From positions 135,945-199,944 of the forward strand of contig NZ_PABT01000011.1 of assembly GCF_002699205.1 (NCBI RefSeq): a stretch of 64,000 bases of DNA. The letters run 5' to 3'. Below the pieces are notes generated by a model. The model saw only the letters and a list, made by a program, of their open reading frames with translations, was not told the origin of the DNA and did not search any database. The first letter of the stretch is position 1. Each line of letters starts with the position of its first letter. Origin of the DNA: Allomuricauda sp. (GTDB lineage: Bacteria; Bacteroidota; Bacteroidia; Flavobacteriales; Flavobacteriaceae). The translations under genes were made by a program, and so were the position numbers. This document shows positions 8,840 to 17,073 of the stretch, in pieces.

Positions 8840-9247
8840 AAAACTTTGGATGGCCAAATCATAACTTTGGAGTCCAAAACCTAGGATAACACCTTTGGCA
8901 CCTGGTGAAATGTAGGAAACATGCCTATATTCTTCCCGCTGGTGGGTATTGGAAATATGAACCTCTACAACAGGGGTTTCCACTGCTTTTACAGCATCCC
9001 CGATACCAACGGATGTATGGGTGTATGCAGCGGCGTTCAATATGATTCCATCATAATCAAACCCCACTTCCTGTATTTTCCCAATAAGCTCACCTTCAAT
9101 ATTGGATTGATAATACTCCAGTTTTACATGGGGATATTTTTCTTGTAGGGTTTTGAAGTAATCCTCAAAAGTAGTGTTCCCGTACACCTCGGGTTCGCGT
9201 TTTCCCAAAAGATTGAGATTGGGGCCGTTGATAATCATCAGTTTCAT
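8831..9247 (-). CDS. aroQ: Type II 3-dehydroquinate dehydratase
   Basis: 138-residue enzyme of the shikimate pathway that converts 3-dehydroquinate to 3-dehydroshikimate. The signature INGPNLNLLGKREPEVYG includes the catalytic lid Arg and Tyr. NAAAYTHTSVGIGDAV and VEVHISNTHQREEYRHVS carry the active-site Asn and His. Length is slightly under the usual 145-150 residues but no motif is lost. A TAnnTTTG box lies only 5 nt before the ATG, so the mRNA may be leaderless. Confidence 0.96.
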   Translation of the reverse strand: MKLMIINGPNLNLLGKREPEVYGNTTFEDYFKTLQEKYPHVKLEYYQSNIEGELIGKIQEVGFDYDGIILNAAAYTHTSVGIGDAVKAVETPVVEVHISNTHQREEYRHVSYISPGAKGVILGFGLQSYDLAIQSFLG

Positions 9248-9252
9248 GATGT

Positions 9253-9260
9253 CAAAAATA
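9253..9260 (-). promoter_or_regulatory. aroQ -7 box, predicted leaderless start
   Basis: On the minus strand TATTTTTG (fits TAnnTTTG) is followed by ACATC and the aroQ ATG. With the usual spacing from this element, transcription would start at or one base before the A of the ATG. Confidence 0.45.
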
Positions 9261-9272
9261 CAATAAAAAGAA

Positions 9273-9294
9273 AAGGGCGGGATAACCCGCCCTT
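9273..9294 (-). terminator. Terminator between the small barrel gene and aroQ
   Basis: Perfect 9-bp GC-rich stem (AAGGGCGGG / CCCGCCCTT) with a 4-nt loop. Read on the minus strand it is followed by a T-rich run. It ends transcription of the upstream exported-protein gene before aroQ. Confidence 0.88.
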
Positions 9295-9316
9295 AATATC
9301 ATCTATTTTTTCTTGA

Positions 9317-9781
9317 CTAGTTGTTAATGGCAAATTGCAGACCAAAGCCAAAAGCAGCGGCTTGGTTTTCACCTACATCACTGAGTACCACAGATGGACG
9401 CCAATCAAAATTTAATACCAAAGGAACCCCGTCTATCTTAAAATCGAGTCCCAAATGAGGACGCAGGGCAAAAATATTATCGGAGTTTTTAATAAAAATA
9501 ATGCTTGGTCCAACCCCTGCATACCAACGCAAACCAGGAGCCTTAAAAAATTCTTTGTGGTAAGAATAAAGAAAAGTGGTAATAGTAGCATTGTCCTCGA
9601 AACCCAAATCCGCTTGCCCCACATGATTATCTGAAAAAAAGTACTTTCCCGTGGCTCCGAAAAAAGTCGCTTCATCATATAAATCTACTCCCAATCCCAG
9701 GGCAGCCCTGTAATTGGTTTGGGCCTTAACGGCTAGATTGCCCAATATGACCAGTGCAAAAACTAATAGTAATCGTTTCAT
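9317..9781 (-). CDS. Small exported beta-barrel-like protein
   Basis: 154 residues from the ATG giving MKRLLLVFALVILGNLAVKAQ, a clear signal peptide ending at about residue 21; the longer open frame adds 11 unlikely residues. The rest has alternating hydrophobic strands and glycine/aromatic pattern of a small outer-membrane barrel of about eight strands, ending FGFGLQFAINN. No specific family recognised. It is followed by a strong terminator. It lies 79 bp downstream of a second small barrel-like gene on the same strand. Confidence 0.65.
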   Translation of the reverse strand: MKRLLLVFALVILGNLAVKAQTNYRAALGLGVDLYDEATFFGATGKYFFSDNHVGQADLGFEDNATITTFLYSYHKEFFKAPGLRWYAGVGPSIIFIKNSDNIFALRPHLGLDFKIDGVPLVLNFDWRPSVVLSDVGENQAAAFGFGLQFAINN

Positions 9782-9860
9782 TTTGTAAAATGTAATTAAT
9801 AGGTTAATATTCATAGTTTAAACTGTATGATTTGGGGTTAAATACAGTTGTACGTTTATT

Positions 9861-10385
9861 TTAAAACAAGAACAGGACTCCCAATGCTGCCATGGAAAAG
9901 TCATAATCATCACTTACTTTTACATAGGAAATATTCAATTCCGTATTGCCACTTATATTGGCACCAATGATTGGCCGAAAATAAAAACCTCCTGAGTTAC
10001 CTTCATTAACCCCAACTGCATAACCTACATCGGCACCTAATTTAAAATCATAGGTAGGGTACAGTCTAAACGCAGCTGCCACGGGAACATATTGGATATT
10101 CGGAAAGTCCCCTTCCACAACAAATGGGCCGACATCAACGGTATCGTTATTTACAAAAGCATTCATAAAACCTGTTGCCAATCCAGCATCAACCAGTTCT
10201 GAAAGTGACCAATGATACCCTAAATCAAGGCCTATTTCAAAATTCGTATAATCAGAAATATCACCGAAAGGCACGCCTACATGAATTCCTGCTTTGAAAT
10301 TTGTTCGGTCCACTCTTTGAGCCATGGACGAAAAACCAATGGTAACCAATGCTATGACCACCAACACAATTGTCTTATTCTTCAT
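9861..10385 (-). CDS. Small exported outer-membrane beta-barrel protein
   Basis: 174 residues with a signal peptide (MKNKTIVLVVIALVTIGFSSMAQ). It then has repeated amphipathic strands such as FKAGIHVGVPFGD, FEIGLDLGYHWSL and LGADVGYAVGVNEG, and ends in SMAALGVLFLF with the C-terminal aromatic residue usual for BamA-folded barrels. It is similar in size and design to the next gene but not obviously homologous. No function can be assigned. Confidence 0.65.
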   Translation of the reverse strand: MKNKTIVLVVIALVTIGFSSMAQRVDRTNFKAGIHVGVPFGDISDYTNFEIGLDLGYHWSLSELVDAGLATGFMNAFVNNDTVDVGPFVVEGDFPNIQYVPVAAAFRLYPTYDFKLGADVGYAVGVNEGNSGGFYFRPIIGANISGNTELNISYVKVSDDYDFSMAALGVLFLF

Positions 10386-10535
10386 TGTTAAAATTTTATT
10401 AACATCAAAACGTATTCGTTAATAAAATAGTGTCCGTAAATATGTTTTTTCCTACAAATTTTGGCATACCTGTTTTTATAGCCAATTTAATAATGTGGGA
10501 AATTATTGAAACCTTTGGTTTTATACCCCCCTTGA

Positions 10536-10569
10536 TTGACCAAAGGGCATTTTGAGTTGACCAATGCCC
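10536..10569. promoter_or_regulatory. Paired direct repeats TTGACCAA upstream of xerD
   Basis: TTGACCAA occurs at 10536-10543 and again at 10557-10564, exactly 21 bp (two helical turns) apart. The same stretch holds GGGCATT (10545-10551) and its inverse AATGCCC (10563-10569). This is a plausible regulator site or hairpin 45-80 bp before the xerD start, in the 229-bp divergent gap. No cognate regulator is known. Confidence 0.3.
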
Positions 10570-10601
10570 CCTAACATCCAACATTGAAAATGTAATGTCA
10601 C

Positions 10602-10609
10602 TATATTTG
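10602..10609 (+). promoter_or_regulatory. xerD -7 box, predicted leaderless start
   Basis: TATATTTG (fits TAnnTTTG) ends 5 nt before the xerD ATG at 10615, so transcription should begin at or next to the start codon. Confidence 0.4.
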
Positions 10610-10614
10610 AAGAT

Positions 10615-11520
10615 ATGAACTGGCAACATGCAATAAAAGACTATCAAAATTATTTGCGGATAGAACGTGGACTTTCCCAAAATTCCATTTCAAATTATAG
10701 TCTAGATCTTCAGAAACTCGCTGGTTATCTTGAAGAACATTCCATTACCGAAAAACCGGTTGACATAAAACGGGATACGGTTCAACAGTTCATATATGAT
10801 ATTGCAAAAAAGGTGAACCCGAGAACACAGGCTCGCATCATTTCAGGTTTAAAGGGTTTTTTCAATTATCTGGTCTTTGAAGATTACCGGGAGGACAACC
10901 CCATGGATTTAATAGAAACCCCAAAAATTGGCAGGAAGTTACCGGACACGCTTTCCGAGGAGGAAATAAACAGCTTAATTGATGCCATTGACCTATCCAA
11001 ACCCGAAGGTGAGCGTAATCGGGCCATTCTGGAAACTTTGTACGGTTGTGGTCTTCGGGTATCCGAACTCATTAACCTAAAGCTCTCCGACCTATATTTT
11101 GATGAAGATTTTATAAAAGTTACCGGCAAAGGCAACAAGCAACGCTTTGTCCCCATTAGTGGTGTGAACCAAAAATACATCAACATCTATTGGAAACAGG
11201 TAAGGGTACACTTGCCCATACAGAAGGAACATGAAGATTTTGTCTTTTTAAACCGACGGGGCAAACAATTGACCCGGGCCATGATTTTTACCATTATAAA
11301 ACGATTGGCCGAGAAGATAGGCCTGAAAAAAAATATTAGTCCACACACGTTTCGGCATTCCTTTGCCACACATCTTTTGGAAAACGGGGCCGACCTAAGG
11401 GCAATCCAACAAATGCTCGGTCATGAGAGCATAACCACTACTGAAGTATATGTACATGTAAACCGTACCCATTTGACCAAAGTACTAAAGGAGTTCCACC
11501 CAAGAAAAGGGGTAAATTAG
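10615..11520 (+). CDS. xerD: Tyrosine recombinase XerD
   Basis: 301-residue site-specific recombinase, a partner in chromosome-dimer resolution at dif. The N-terminal SAM-like DNA-binding domain spans about residues 1-90. The catalytic set is complete: Arg148 (CGLRVSE), Lys172 (GKGNK), His244 and Arg247 (HTFRHSF), His270 (LGHESI) and nucleophile Tyr279 (TEVYVHV). Length and start fit chromosomal XerD rather than an integrase. There is no att site or integrated element beside it. The stop overlaps the end of convergent NDH-2 by 4 bp. Confidence 0.93.
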   Translation: MNWQHAIKDYQNYLRIERGLSQNSISNYSLDLQKLAGYLEEHSITEKPVDIKRDTVQQFIYDIAKKVNPRTQARIISGLKGFFNYLVFEDYREDNPMDLIETPKIGRKLPDTLSEEEINSLIDAIDLSKPEGERNRAILETLYGCGLRVSELINLKLSDLYFDEDFIKVTGKGNKQRFVPISGVNQKYINIYWKQVRVHLPIQKEHEDFVFLNRRGKQLTRAMIFTIIKRLAEKIGLKKNISPHTFRHSFATHLLENGADLRAIQQMLGHESITTTEVYVHVNRTHLTKVLKEFHPRKGVN

Positions 11521-12833
11521 TCCTGCATCAAAGTATCCTTCTCAACTTGGTTCTGTTTTTTGAACGGACGGATAATCAACCGGGCCTCTCGGTCAAATCG
11601 GATATAATTGTACACCCAATTGATAAAGACCACTACCCTGTTCCTAAACCCAATGAGGAAGTACAAATGCACGAACATCCACACGAACCAAGCAAAAACT
11701 CCCTGGAACTTGAACTTGGGCATATCCACGACTGCCTTGTTCCTTCCCACGGTGGCCATACTTCCCTTATTTTTATAAACAAATGGTTTCATAGGTTTCC
11801 CCTCTATCAAACGGACCAAATTATCGCCAAGATTACGACCTTGCTGTATGGCTGGTTGGGCCATCATGGGGTGTCCGTTTGGAAACTCTTCGGTCTCCAT
11901 TTGGGCCACATCACCAATGGCAAAAACATCGTCAAGCCCAACGATTTGATGAAATTCATTTACCTTAAGCCTATGGTTTTTGGTTAGAAATTGAGCTTTA
12001 TCCAGACCCTTTAAGATTACCGCCTTTACCCCAGCAGCCCACACCAAGGTTTCCGCTTCAAAAGTTGTTTTGGTGTTGGTCAATACTTTTTTTCCATCAT
12101 AATCGGTAACACGAATGTTCTTCCAGACATTCACTCCTAACTTCTCTAAAAAGATCTCTGCTTTTTCCGAAGCTATCTCACTCATTGCCGGCAATATTCT
12201 ATCACCACCTTGTATCAAATTAATTTGTGCCCTTCGGGTATCCAAATCGGGATAATCCTTTGGCAATATTCCTTTTTTAATCTCTGCCAAGGCACCCGCG
12301 AGCTCAACTCCCGTAGGGCCTCCTCCAACAATTACAAAATTCATCAAGGCGTCCCGTTCGTGAAGGTCATCGGTCAAGAGTGCCTGTTCAAAATTTTCAA
12401 GGATCAAACTGCGTAAATTCAACGATTGCGGAATGGTTTTCATGGCCATCCCTTTACTCTCGATACCCTTATTCCCAAAAAAATTGGTTTCCGATCCCGT
12501 AGCAACAACCAGATAGTCGTAGAAAATTTCTCCAATATTGGTCTTGATCCTTTTAGTTTCAGTTTTCACCTCTTGGACCTGTGCCAACCTAAAAAAGAAA
12601 TTAGGATATCCTTGCAGTACTTTTCGGATAGGATATGCTATGGAATCCGGTTCCAATCCTCCTGTGGACACCTGATATAGAAGCGGTTGAAAATTATGAT
12701 AATTGTGTTTGTCCAACAAAACCACCTGAGCTTCTTTTTTGGCCAATTTTTTTGCAAGCGCAATACCTCCAAAACCGCCGCCTATAATAACGACTCTTGG
12801 ATAACTGGACTGGGGAATATTCATTCTTGACAT
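11517..12833 (-). CDS. Type II NADH dehydrogenase (NAD(P)/FAD-dependent oxidoreductase)
   Basis: Single-subunit membrane-associated flavoprotein that passes electrons from NADH to quinone without pumping protons. From the chosen ATG (MSRMNIPQSS) it is 438 residues. The FAD motif is VVIIGGGFGGIALAKKLA, the second dinucleotide site is VIVGGGPTGVELAGALAE, and the C-terminal flavin contact is DDVFAIGDVAQM. The hydrophobic C-terminal stretch FAWFVWMFVHLYFLIGF should anchor it to the inner membrane. An ATG three codons later (MNIPQ) is an alternative start. Confidence 0.92.
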   Translation of the reverse strand: MSRMNIPQSSYPRVVIIGGGFGGIALAKKLAKKEAQVVLLDKHNYHNFQPLLYQVSTGGLEPDSIAYPIRKVLQGYPNFFFRLAQVQEVKTETKRIKTNIGEIFYDYLVVATGSETNFFGNKGIESKGMAMKTIPQSLNLRSLILENFEQALLTDDLHERDALMNFVIVGGGPTGVELAGALAEIKKGILPKDYPDLDTRRAQINLIQGGDRILPAMSEIASEKAEIFLEKLGVNVWKNIRVTDYDGKKVLTNTKTTFEAETLVWAAGVKAVILKGLDKAQFLTKNHRLKVNEFHQIVGLDDVFAIGDVAQMETEEFPNGHPMMAQPAIQQGRNLGDNLVRLIEGKPMKPFVYKNKGSMATVGRNKAVVDMPKFKFQGVFAWFVWMFVHLYFLIGFRNRVVVFINWVYNYIRFDREARLIIRPFKKQNQVEKDTLMQD

Positions 12834-12924
12834 AACCGCAAATTTAAGTATTCCCAAGCAGGACAAGTCATATCAGGATAGGTTTTTTGTATATTTAAAA
12901 TCCTAACTCAAAAAACTTCAAACA

Positions 12925-14352
12925 ATGAGAAAATTTCTCCCGTTAGGTTCCCTATTTCTCTTGTGCATCATGGGTATTCATGCCCAAAAGCAAAAAAATG
13001 CCGTCATCAAAGACCTTGAATCAAAATCTGAAAATTACATTGAAATAGCCCATAATATCTGGAACTATGCAGAAATGGGTTATTTGGAAGAAAAGAGTTC
13101 TGCACTTTTACAAGAAACCCTAGCCGATGCGGGTTTTAAAATCGACAAAGGAATTGCCGGCATTCCAACAGCATTTATGGCCGAGTATGGATCGGGATAT
13201 CCAGTTATTGCGATTTTAGGCGAATATGATGCCTTGCCCGGTCTTTCGCAAGAGGCGGTTCCAGAGAAGAAATCTGCTGGTAAAGCTGCCGGTCATGCTT
13301 GTGGGCACCACTTGTTCGGAACGGCATCCACAGCTGCGGCCATTTCCGTAAAGGACTGGATGACGGCCAATAATATCAAAGGAACAATCCGATTTTATGG
13401 ATGTCCCGCAGAAGAAGGTGGGTCTGGTAAAGTATATATGGTTCGTGAAGGGGTTTTTGATGATGTGGATGTAGCCCTGCATTGGCACCCAAGTAGTGCA
13501 AACGCTGCAAGTGCCGGAGCTGCATTGGCCAACAAATCTGCAAAATTTAGATTTTATGGTGTTTCTGCACACGCTGCCGCAGCTCCCCAAATGGGTCGTT
13601 CCGCATTGGACGGGGTCGAGGCCATGAACGTAATGGTGAACATGATGAGGGAACATATCCCTCAAGAGGCGAGAATACATTACGTGATTACCAACGGGGG
13701 CAAAGCTCCAAACGTTGTGCCCGATTTTGCTGAGGTTTATTACTATGCCAGACATAATTCAAGGGACGTGGTCATCGATGTTTTTGATAGGATCGTAAAA
13801 GCTGCCGAAGGGGCCGCTCTAGGTACCGGAACCACTATGGATTATGAAATGATTGGTGGAACCCATGAGCTTTTGCCCAACCTTACGGTTCAAAAAGTTA
13901 TGTATGATAACTTGGTGAAAGTTGGTGGTGTCTCCTATAATGAAGAGGAAAAAGTGTTTGCCGAAAAAATATCCAAAACCTTGGGCAAAAAAAATCTAGA
14001 TCTAAAAACTGCCGAAGTGGTACAACCTTACAAGGAAACAGCACGTGCCTTTGGTTCTACCGATGTAGGGGATGTCAGCTTCACCGTACCCACAGCTGGT
14101 ATGGGAGCTGCAACATGGGTTCCCGGAACTCCGGCACACAGTTGGCAAGCCGTTGCCGCTGGCGGCATGAGCATAGGCCACAAAGGAATGATGGTCGCAG
14201 CAAAAACGTTGGCCCTCACCGCTATAGATCTCTTTGAAAGCCCCAAAACCGTGGAAGCGGCCAAAAAGGAACTGGAAGAAAGAAGGGGAAAAGACTTCAA
14301 GTACATCCCCATGCTTGGCGACAGACCACCTGCCTTGGACTACCGAAAATAA
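12925..14352 (+). CDS. Exported M20-family amidohydrolase (AbgB-like)
   Basis: 475-residue metal-dependent amidohydrolase with a signal peptide (MRKFLPLGSLFLLCIMGIHAQ). The M20D metal sites are visible in GEYDALPGLS, GHACGHHLFGTAS and CPAEEGGSGK, and a further histidine lies in ALHWHPSS. The insertion domain (KFRFYGVSAHAAAAPQ) resembles AbgB and related aminoacyl or indole-acyl hydrolases. The substrate is probably an amide-linked amino acid in the periplasm, which I cannot name. It stands alone, divergent from NDH-2 with a 91-bp gap. Confidence 0.9.
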   Translation: MRKFLPLGSLFLLCIMGIHAQKQKNAVIKDLESKSENYIEIAHNIWNYAEMGYLEEKSSALLQETLADAGFKIDKGIAGIPTAFMAEYGSGYPVIAILGEYDALPGLSQEAVPEKKSAGKAAGHACGHHLFGTASTAAAISVKDWMTANNIKGTIRFYGCPAEEGGSGKVYMVREGVFDDVDVALHWHPSSANAASAGAALANKSAKFRFYGVSAHAAAAPQMGRSALDGVEAMNVMVNMMREHIPQEARIHYVITNGGKAPNVVPDFAEVYYYARHNSRDVVIDVFDRIVKAAEGAALGTGTTMDYEMIGGTHELLPNLTVQKVMYDNLVKVGGVSYNEEEKVFAEKISKTLGKKNLDLKTAEVVQPYKETARAFGSTDVGDVSFTVPTAGMGAATWVPGTPAHSWQAVAAGGMSIGHKGMMVAAKTLALTAIDLFESPKTVEAAKKELEERRGKDFKYIPMLGDRPPALDYRK

Positions 14353-14426
14353 AGTTTTATGTAAAATACTGTAACAAAAGCCACTTTATCCATACTGATA
14401 GGTAAAGCAAACTGACCAACCATTTA

Positions 14427-14921
14427 GTGAAGAAAGAACTGGAACATCGTTTTGTGACGGAACTTGAGGACAATCAAAATATTGTTCACAAGGTGTGTAG
14501 TCTATATACCAATGACAAGGATTCCCACAACGATCTGTTCCAGGAAATCACTATACAATTGTGGAAGGCGTACCCAAAGTTTCGGGGAGATTCCAAGTTT
14601 AGCACATGGATGTACCGTGTTGCATTGAATACCGCCATTACGTTGTACAGAAAATCAAAAAAAAGGGTGAAGACCCAAGATTTTGATTCGGTCCTCTATA
14701 AAATCAAGGCCACTGATTATGATGATACGGAGGAACGGCAGTTAAAGTTGATGTACGATGCCATAAAACAACTTGGCGATATTGATAAAGCCTTGGTATT
14801 TCTCTATCTGGAAGACAAGGATTATTCCGAGATAGCCGAAACTTTGGGTATTTCTGAAGTAAATGCGAGAGTAAAGATGAGCAGGGTAAAAACGAAATTA
14901 AGAACCATACTAAATCCCTAA
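14427..14921 (+). CDS. ECF-type RNA polymerase sigma factor
   Basis: 164-residue sigma-70 family ECF factor beginning at GTG. Region 2 is seen in DLFQEITIQLWKAYPKF and STWMYRVALNTAI. Region 4 helix-turn-helix is seen in YSEIAETLGISEVNARVKMSRVK. It redirects RNA polymerase to a stress or envelope regulon that cannot be defined here. The next gene, a four-helix membrane protein, starts 2 bp after its stop and may hold it at the membrane, but no zinc-type anti-sigma motif is visible. Confidence 0.92.
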   Translation: MKKELEHRFVTELEDNQNIVHKVCSLYTNDKDSHNDLFQEITIQLWKAYPKFRGDSKFSTWMYRVALNTAITLYRKSKKRVKTQDFDSVLYKIKATDYDDTEERQLKLMYDAIKQLGDIDKALVFLYLEDKDYSEIAETLGISEVNARVKMSRVKTKLRTILNP

Positions 14922-14923
14922 TT

Positions 14924-15568
14924 ATGTTGGATGAACTGGAGCTCTTGAAAAAAGACTGGCAGAAGCGGGAAGCAGACCTTCCAAAACTGTCCTATGAACA
15001 AATCTATCCGATGATCAAGAAAAAATCATCGTCTATAGTAAAGTGGATTTTTTACATCAGTATTATAGAATTTGTGTTTTGGGCTGGGATCAATATTATC
15101 TTCAGTGGCCCGGAGACCATGGAGGAACTCAAGGCCATGCATATTTATAAGGTGGTCATGGCGCTCAATATCGTCAATTACGCCATCATCCTTTATTTCA
15201 TTTATAAATTTTACATCAACTATAAAAAAATATCATTCACGGACTCTTCCAAAAATTTGATGAAGACCATATTGAAGGTAAAAAGAACGGTGACACAGTA
15301 TGTATGGTTCAACCTTATCATATTCACAACATATTTGATAATCAATATGTATGGAGTTTTGCTTTATGGCCCTGAGGGACGGAAAATAGTTGAAGCCGCC
15401 TCCCAGGATGGGAACACATTGACCTTCTGGGCCATGGTAATTGGAATATCAATAATTTTTATCGCCACAATTTTATTTATCATTTGGCTGTTCTACAAAC
15501 TCCTTTACGGCATTTTGCTCAAAAGACTAAGGCAAAACTATAACGAACTCAAAAAGTTGGAGATTTAA
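14924..15568 (+). CDS. Membrane protein paired with the ECF sigma factor
   Basis: 214 residues. A charged N-terminal cytosolic segment of about 40 residues (LLKKDWQKREADLPKLS) precedes four predicted membrane helices (about 40-60, 78-96, 125-147 and 165-190). A basic tail ends the protein. The arrangement right behind an ECF sigma gene suggests an anti-sigma or regulatory role, with the N-terminal arm binding sigma. It lacks the HxxxCxxC ZAS signature. I recognise no named domain. Its end overlaps the convergent acyltransferase gene by 4 bp. Confidence 0.7.
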   Translation: MLDELELLKKDWQKREADLPKLSYEQIYPMIKKKSSSIVKWIFYISIIEFVFWAGINIIFSGPETMEELKAMHIYKVVMALNIVNYAIILYFIYKFYINYKKISFTDSSKNLMKTILKVKRTVTQYVWFNLIIFTTYLIINMYGVLLYGPEGRKIVEAASQDGNTLTFWAMVIGISIIFIATILFIIWLFYKLLYGILLKRLRQNYNELKKLEI

Positions 15569-16386
15569 TTGTCCAATTTGCCCTTATAACTATAACGCCT
15601 TTTTTGATTTTCCTCTTCGTAGGCCAAAAGTTCCTCTTGTGGGATTACTTTTAAGAAAGATGGATGCTGTTCAATAGCGTATTCCAACTTCTCCAATATG
15701 GAATCAACGGATTCGTTATCGTAATCAATATCCAACGGCTCTTTTATCTGCATGGACTGAAGTATTCCTTTCTTTTTAACGCGAAGTCCCTTTTTATCAA
15801 ACGAACGCCGAAATCCATCGATTACCACGGGAACAACTACAGGCTTGTATTTTTTAATGATATGGGCCGTGCCTTTTCGCAGCGGTTTCCAAGGTGTGGT
15901 GGTTCCTTGGGGAAAAGTAATTACCCAACCATCGTCCAATGCTTTTCCGATATTGGAAATATCACTGAACTTCACCTGTCGGTTCACATTTTTCCCATCG
16001 GCCCTCCAGGTTCTTTCAATACTAATGGAACCGGCGTAGGCCAGAATTTTGGTAAGCAGACTCTTTTTCATGGTCTCCTTGGCCGCTACGTAATAAATAT
16101 TTAGTTTGGGGTTCCATAAATAACCCAAGTTCTTGATGCTATTCTCCCTTCCGCTCAAACTGGCATTGAAAACATGGAACATGGCCACTACATCCGCAAA
16201 ATAGGTTTGGTGGTTGCTCACGAACAGTACATTCCTGTCCGGAAGTTCCCGAATAACCTGCGACCCTTCAATTTCGAGCGTATTAAATCCCTTGTACCGC
16301 TGGTGTGTCAACATACCGGCAATACGAATCAGCCATCGTTTTAAAAACAAAATATGTCCAAAAGGATTTTTTTTAAACAGACCCAT
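15565..16386 (-). CDS. PlsC-like lysophospholipid acyltransferase
   Basis: 273-residue LPLAT/AGPAT superfamily protein that probably transfers an acyl chain to a lysophospholipid or similar acceptor at the inner membrane. The block I motif is SNHQTYFAD with His59 and Asp65, a spacing of five rather than the classical four (HX4D). The FPEGT block is FPQGT (158-162), with Gln in place of Glu. A hydrophobic N-terminal segment may bind the membrane. The departures suggest a subfamily with its own acceptor rather than standard PlsC. Confidence 0.82.
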   Translation of the reverse strand: MGLFKKNPFGHILFLKRWLIRIAGMLTHQRYKGFNTLEIEGSQVIRELPDRNVLFVSNHQTYFADVVAMFHVFNASLSGRENSIKNLGYLWNPKLNIYYVAAKETMKKSLLTKILAYAGSISIERTWRADGKNVNRQVKFSDISNIGKALDDGWVITFPQGTTTPWKPLRKGTAHIIKKYKPVVVPVVIDGFRRSFDKKGLRVKKKGILQSMQIKEPLDIDYDNESVDSILEKLEYAIEQHPSFLKVIPQEELLAYEEENQKRRYSYKGKLDN

Positions 16387-16427
16387 GTGCAGTGTTGATT
16401 ATTAACTTCAAATTTACAAAATAGCCG

Positions 16428-17069
16428 TCAAAGCACTTGTCGTAAAAGCTCCTTGATTTCGCTCAGCATCATGGCCGTGGCTCCCCAGACCGTGTAACCG
16501 TTTAATTTAAAGGCGGGTACACTTATATTTTTCGCATAGGAGGTGCTCAAAATTTCTTGAATATGGTTGGAATCGTCCAAAAAATCCCTGAGATACACCT
16601 CGACCAAACTTTCCACCTCGTTTTCTTCCTTGACAAACGGTCGGGGATTTGGATAAATCCCAATGAACGGTTTGACCAAAAAATTGCTTGGCGGAATATA
16701 TACTTCACTGAGTTCTTTGATAACCTCAACTTCTTTAGGGGGTACGCCGACCTCTTCATGGGTTTCCCGTAAAGCGGTATCCATCAAGTCCCTATCCTCC
16801 TTTTCCACCTTTCCGCCCGGAAATCCGATTTGATTGGAGTGCACACCCTGGTACACTTTTCTAAGAATCAATAATAATCGGGTTTCACTGTTGATATCAG
16901 GATAGAACAAAGCCATAACTCCTGCCCGTCTTGGGTTCACATCCTGGACTTTGTTCTTCTTCAGCCATTGGACACGGAGTTCAGGGGACATTTTATTATG
17001 GGATTCCTCCCCCGGAAGTGGGAGATTTTTTAATTTTAGGGCAAGTTGACAAAATTCATTAAAATCCAT
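16428..17069 (-). CDS. CoA pyrophosphatase-type Nudix hydrolase
   Basis: 213 residues from the ATG giving MDFNEFCQLA; the open frame upstream only mirrors the divergent cyclophilin gene. The Nudix box runs from GGKVEK (85) to RETHEEVG (101-108). Just before it, LLILRKVYQGVHSNQIGFPGG matches the NuCoA motif of NudL-like enzymes, which split CoA and its derivatives into phosphopantetheine and 3',5'-ADP. Its ATG is separated from the divergent cyclophilin start by only 4 bp. Confidence 0.88.
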   Translation of the reverse strand: MDFNEFCQLALKLKNLPLPGEESHNKMSPELRVQWLKKNKVQDVNPRRAGVMALFYPDINSETRLLLILRKVYQGVHSNQIGFPGGKVEKEDRDLMDTALRETHEEVGVPPKEVEVIKELSEVYIPPSNFLVKPFIGIYPNPRPFVKEENEVESLVEVYLRDFLDDSNHIQEILSTSYAKNISVPAFKLNGYTVWGATAMMLSEIKELLRQVL

Positions 17070-17073
17070 ACTG

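Noticed and set aside
10615..11520. xerD as a phage or integrative-element integrase
   Set aside because: Length and motifs fit chromosomal XerD. There is no adjacent tRNA, direct-repeat att pair or mobile gene.
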